From NCBI GenBank assembly GCA_034926235.1, contig JAYFRE010000028.1, positions 1-7,869 on the forward strand: DNA of 7,869 nucleotides. Reading direction: 5' to 3'. The first letter of the stretch is position 1, and each line of letters starts with the position of its first letter. The notes under the pieces were generated by a model. That model was not told where the DNA came from. It worked only from the letters and a program-made list of their open reading frames with translations, and did not search any database. This document shows, piece after piece, positions 7,268 through 7,869 of the stretch. The position numbers and the translations under genes were made by a program. The stretch comes from JAYFRE01 sp034926235. Its GTDB lineage: Bacteria > Pseudomonadota > Alphaproteobacteria > Rhodospirillales > Magnetospirillaceae.

Positions 7268-7285
7268 ATTCGCGATTACGCGAAT
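7268..7285. promoter_or_regulatory. Inverted repeat 1, candidate activator site
   Basis: ATTCGCG-ATTA-CGCGAAT is a perfect 7-4-7 inverted repeat. Its centre is about 178 bases upstream of the predicted start at 7454, a usual distance for a sigma-54 enhancer site. It shares its 4-base spacer and TCGC/GCGA core with the repeats at 7289 and 7349. Confidence 0.6.
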
Positions 7286-7288
7286 ATC

Positions 7289-7304
7289 TTTGCATTATTG
7301 CGAA
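7289..7304. promoter_or_regulatory. Inverted repeat 2, candidate activator site
   Basis: TTTGCA-TTAT-TGCGAA is a 6-4-6 inverted repeat with one mismatch. Its centre is exactly 20 bases (about two helical turns) from that of repeat 1, so proteins bound at both would lie on the same DNA face. Confidence 0.5.
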
Positions 7305-7348
7305 TTCCCTGGAAATCCCGGCTCTACAGCGGCTTTGATGTCGGCCAT

Positions 7349-7366
7349 TTTCGCAAAAATGCGAAA
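7349..7366. promoter_or_regulatory. Inverted repeat 3, candidate activator site
   Basis: TTTCGCA-AAAA-TGCGAAA is a perfect 7-4-7 inverted repeat. Its centre is 61 bases from that of repeat 2 (about six turns) and about 97 bases upstream of the predicted transcription start. It best represents the shared consensus. Confidence 0.6.
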
Positions 7367-7379
7367 GCGGCCCGCTGGA

Positions 7380-7387
7380 TTTGCAAA
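7380..7387. promoter_or_regulatory. TTTGCAAA palindrome, possible extra regulator half-site
   Basis: This 8-base palindrome resembles the TTTGCAAA words I recall for the short-chain fatty acyl-CoA regulators (RamB, PccR). The paired arrangement TTTGCAAA-N4-TTTGCAAA is absent here, so assignment to that family is weak. It could be a degenerate relative of the nearby inverted repeats. Confidence 0.3.
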
Positions 7388-7399
7388 ATTCCCCCCTGA

Positions 7400-7412
7400 T
7401 CTCAACGCTTTA
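7400..7412 (+). promoter_or_regulatory. Candidate IHF binding site
   Basis: TCTCAACGCTTTA matches the IHF consensus WATCAA-N4-TTR at eight of nine defined positions. It sits between the inverted repeats and the -24/-12 element, where IHF normally bends DNA so that a bound activator can reach sigma-54 polymerase. A single short match is weak alone; position strengthens it. Confidence 0.35.
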
Positions 7413-7427
7413 TGCGCCCAAGTCTCA

Positions 7428-7443
7428 TGGCATAGCTTTTGCT
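7428..7443 (+). promoter_or_regulatory. Sigma-54 (RpoN) -24/-12 promoter
   Basis: TGGCATAGCTTTTGCT fits the RpoN consensus TGGCACG-N4-TTGCW. The invariant GG (7429-7430) and GC (7441-7442) are present with the required ten bases between them, TGGCA and TTGCT are intact, and a T-run precedes the GC. Predicted transcription start is near 7454, giving a 221-base leader to the AbfD-like gene. Such promoters need an ATP-hydrolysing enhancer-binding activator, and candidate sites lie upstream. Confidence 0.65.
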
Positions 7444-7480
7444 CATGATTCCTAACCCATAGGGTGTAACCGCTAGGGCC

Positions 7481-7505
7481 GCGATCTCGGATCGCCATGC
7501 TTTTT
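7481..7505 (+). other. Leader hairpin followed by T-run, possible weak terminator or attenuator
   Basis: GCGATC-TCG-GATCGC (7481-7495) forms a 6-base stem, and TTTTT follows at 7501-7505 after five bases. The stem is short and the gap to the T-run is larger than normal, so this is a poor intrinsic terminator. A second GATCGC at 7557-7562 could pair with the same left arm, allowing an alternative fold. Confidence 0.25.
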
Positions 7506-7514
7506 CGAGTGGTT

Positions 7515-7559
7515 ATCACATCCGGCGGCGTTCGTTTCCTTTTCGCCCCGGATTGTGAT
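7515..7559 (+). other. Long leader stem-loop
   Basis: ATCACATCCGG (7515-7525) pairs with CCGGATTGTGAT (7548-7559), giving 11 base pairs with one bulged T and a 22-base loop. It lies in the predicted leader of the AbfD-like gene. No known riboswitch was recognised. Confidence 0.4.
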
Positions 7560-7659
7560 CGCCCCAACGCATACCCCGGACCCCGTTCCTCTTGTGCGGA
7601 CGCCCGGGAAAATGTCCGGATAAGGACAGCCCGTCACACAAGGGATGTTGTGCCATTCC

Positions 7660-7665
7660 AGGAGA
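7660..7665 (+). promoter_or_regulatory. Ribosome binding site of the AbfD-like gene
   Basis: AGGAGA lies nine bases before the ATG at 7675 and twelve before the adjacent in-frame ATG at 7678. The spacing favours 7675. Confidence 0.7.
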
Positions 7666-7674
7666 AAACGACTC

Positions 7675-7869
7675 ATGATGACACCCGAGCAATACGAGGC
7701 AAGCCTGCGCAAGATGAATTTCAAGGTCTATGTGCAGGGCGAATTGATCAAGAACACGGTGGATCATCCGATCATCCGTCCGTCGATGAATTCGGTGAAG
7801 GCGACCTATGCGCTGGCGCAGGACCCGCAATATGCGGATTTGATGACGGCGAAGTCGCATTTGACCGGC
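7675..7869 (+). CDS. abfD: 4-hydroxybutyryl-CoA dehydratase / vinylacetyl-CoA isomerase, N-terminal fragment
   Basis: The first 65 codons are present; the gene runs off the right edge. The translation begins MMTPEQYEASLRKMNFKVYV, then VDHPIIRPSMNSV, a TYALAQDPQYADLMTA segment and SHLTG. I recall nearly the same pattern at the start of clostridial AbfD (SLRKLN..VY, VDHP.IRPS.N.V, TYELAQDPQY.DLMT). It is distinctly closer to AbfD than to 4-hydroxyphenylacetate 3-monooxygenase (HpaB) of the same superfamily. AbfD is a cytosolic FAD and [4Fe-4S] enzyme that converts 4-hydroxybutyryl-CoA to crotonyl-CoA and isomerises vinylacetyl-CoA. The cluster ligands lie further downstream, so activity cannot be judged here. 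It has a good ribosome site and follows a probable sigma-54 promoter, implying activator-controlled expression. Codon choice (TTG for Leu, GCG for Ala, AAG for Lys) differs somewhat from the liv genes, though the fragment is short. Confidence 0.85.
   Translation, partial: MMTPEQYEASLRKMNFKVYVQGELIKNTVDHPIIRPSMNSVKATYALAQDPQYADLMTAKSHLTG

Larger units (their letters stand above)
7232..7674. other. 443-base regulatory intergenic region upstream of the AbfD-like gene
   Basis: This stretch contains no credible gene. The part from about 7260 to 7460 is clearly more AT-rich than its surroundings. It holds, in order, three related inverted repeats, a TTTGCAAA palindrome, a candidate IHF site, a sigma-54 type promoter, and then a leader with two hairpins and the ribosome site of the next gene. 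Only weak inverted repeats follow the livF stop (GCCGC at 7234-7238 with GCGGC at 7254-7258, no T-run), so no clear livF terminator is seen. Confidence 0.6.

Noticed and set aside
7260..7448. 62-codon plus-strand frame after livF
   Set aside because: It has no ribosome site and overlaps the inverted repeats and sigma-54 element, and the peptide resembles nothing known to me.
7516..7860. 114-codon minus-strand frame across the abfD start
   Set aside because: It is antisense to the AbfD coding start and the leader hairpin, and its Arg/His-rich product is typical of a shadow frame.
7497..7869. Open plus-strand frame from an ATG at 7497 to the window end, in a different frame from abfD
   Set aside because: There is no ribosome site, and from 7675 it overlaps the strongly recognisable AbfD frame. 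Lack of a stop over this length is plausible by chance.

Overview
The window is GC-rich, tightly packed bacterial chromosome. Base composition, codon habits and the fused permease/ATPase transporter suggest a Gram-negative proteobacterium, most likely an alphaproteobacterium. That placement is inference; no rRNA or other marker gene is present. No tRNA, CRISPR array, insertion sequence or integrase was seen.

Left third (1-3365, minus strand): a three-gene leftward cluster of Srf type. Transcription order is a von Willebrand factor A (VWA) domain membrane protein (3365-1770), a SrfA-family membrane protein (1708-281) and the first 69 codons of a SrfB homologue (208 to beyond the left edge). 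The first two proteins share a layout: N-terminal cytosolic domain, one membrane helix ending in Arg-Cys or Arg-Thr-Cys, long Pro-rich linker, C-terminal globular domain. Their N-terminal domains look paralogous. In enterobacteria srfA-srfB-srfC is a known but poorly understood 'virulence effector' operon. Here a VWA paralogue of SrfA appears to have been added at the head of it.

Middle (3657-7231, plus strand): a divergently oriented ABC importer operon of the branched-chain amino acid / amide (HAAT) family. It has livH, a natural livM-livG fusion (permease plus ATPase in one 596-residue chain) and livF, joined by a stop/start with a strong ribosome site and then an ATGA overlap. No periplasmic substrate-binding protein gene is visible, so the substrate cannot be assigned.

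Right (7232-7869): a 443-base non-coding region and then the start of a gene that strongly resembles 4-hydroxybutyryl-CoA dehydratase / vinylacetyl-CoA isomerase (AbfD). The non-coding region holds what looks like a complete sigma-54 promoter. Three related inverted repeats (consensus near TTTCGCA-N4-TGCGAAA) lie about 97, 158 and 178 bases upstream of the predicted transcription start. A candidate IHF site and a -24/-12 element (TGGCATAGCTTTTGCT) follow. A predicted 221-base leader with hairpins precedes the gene. This regulatory region and the VWA/SrfA/SrfB cluster are the two most interesting parts of the window.
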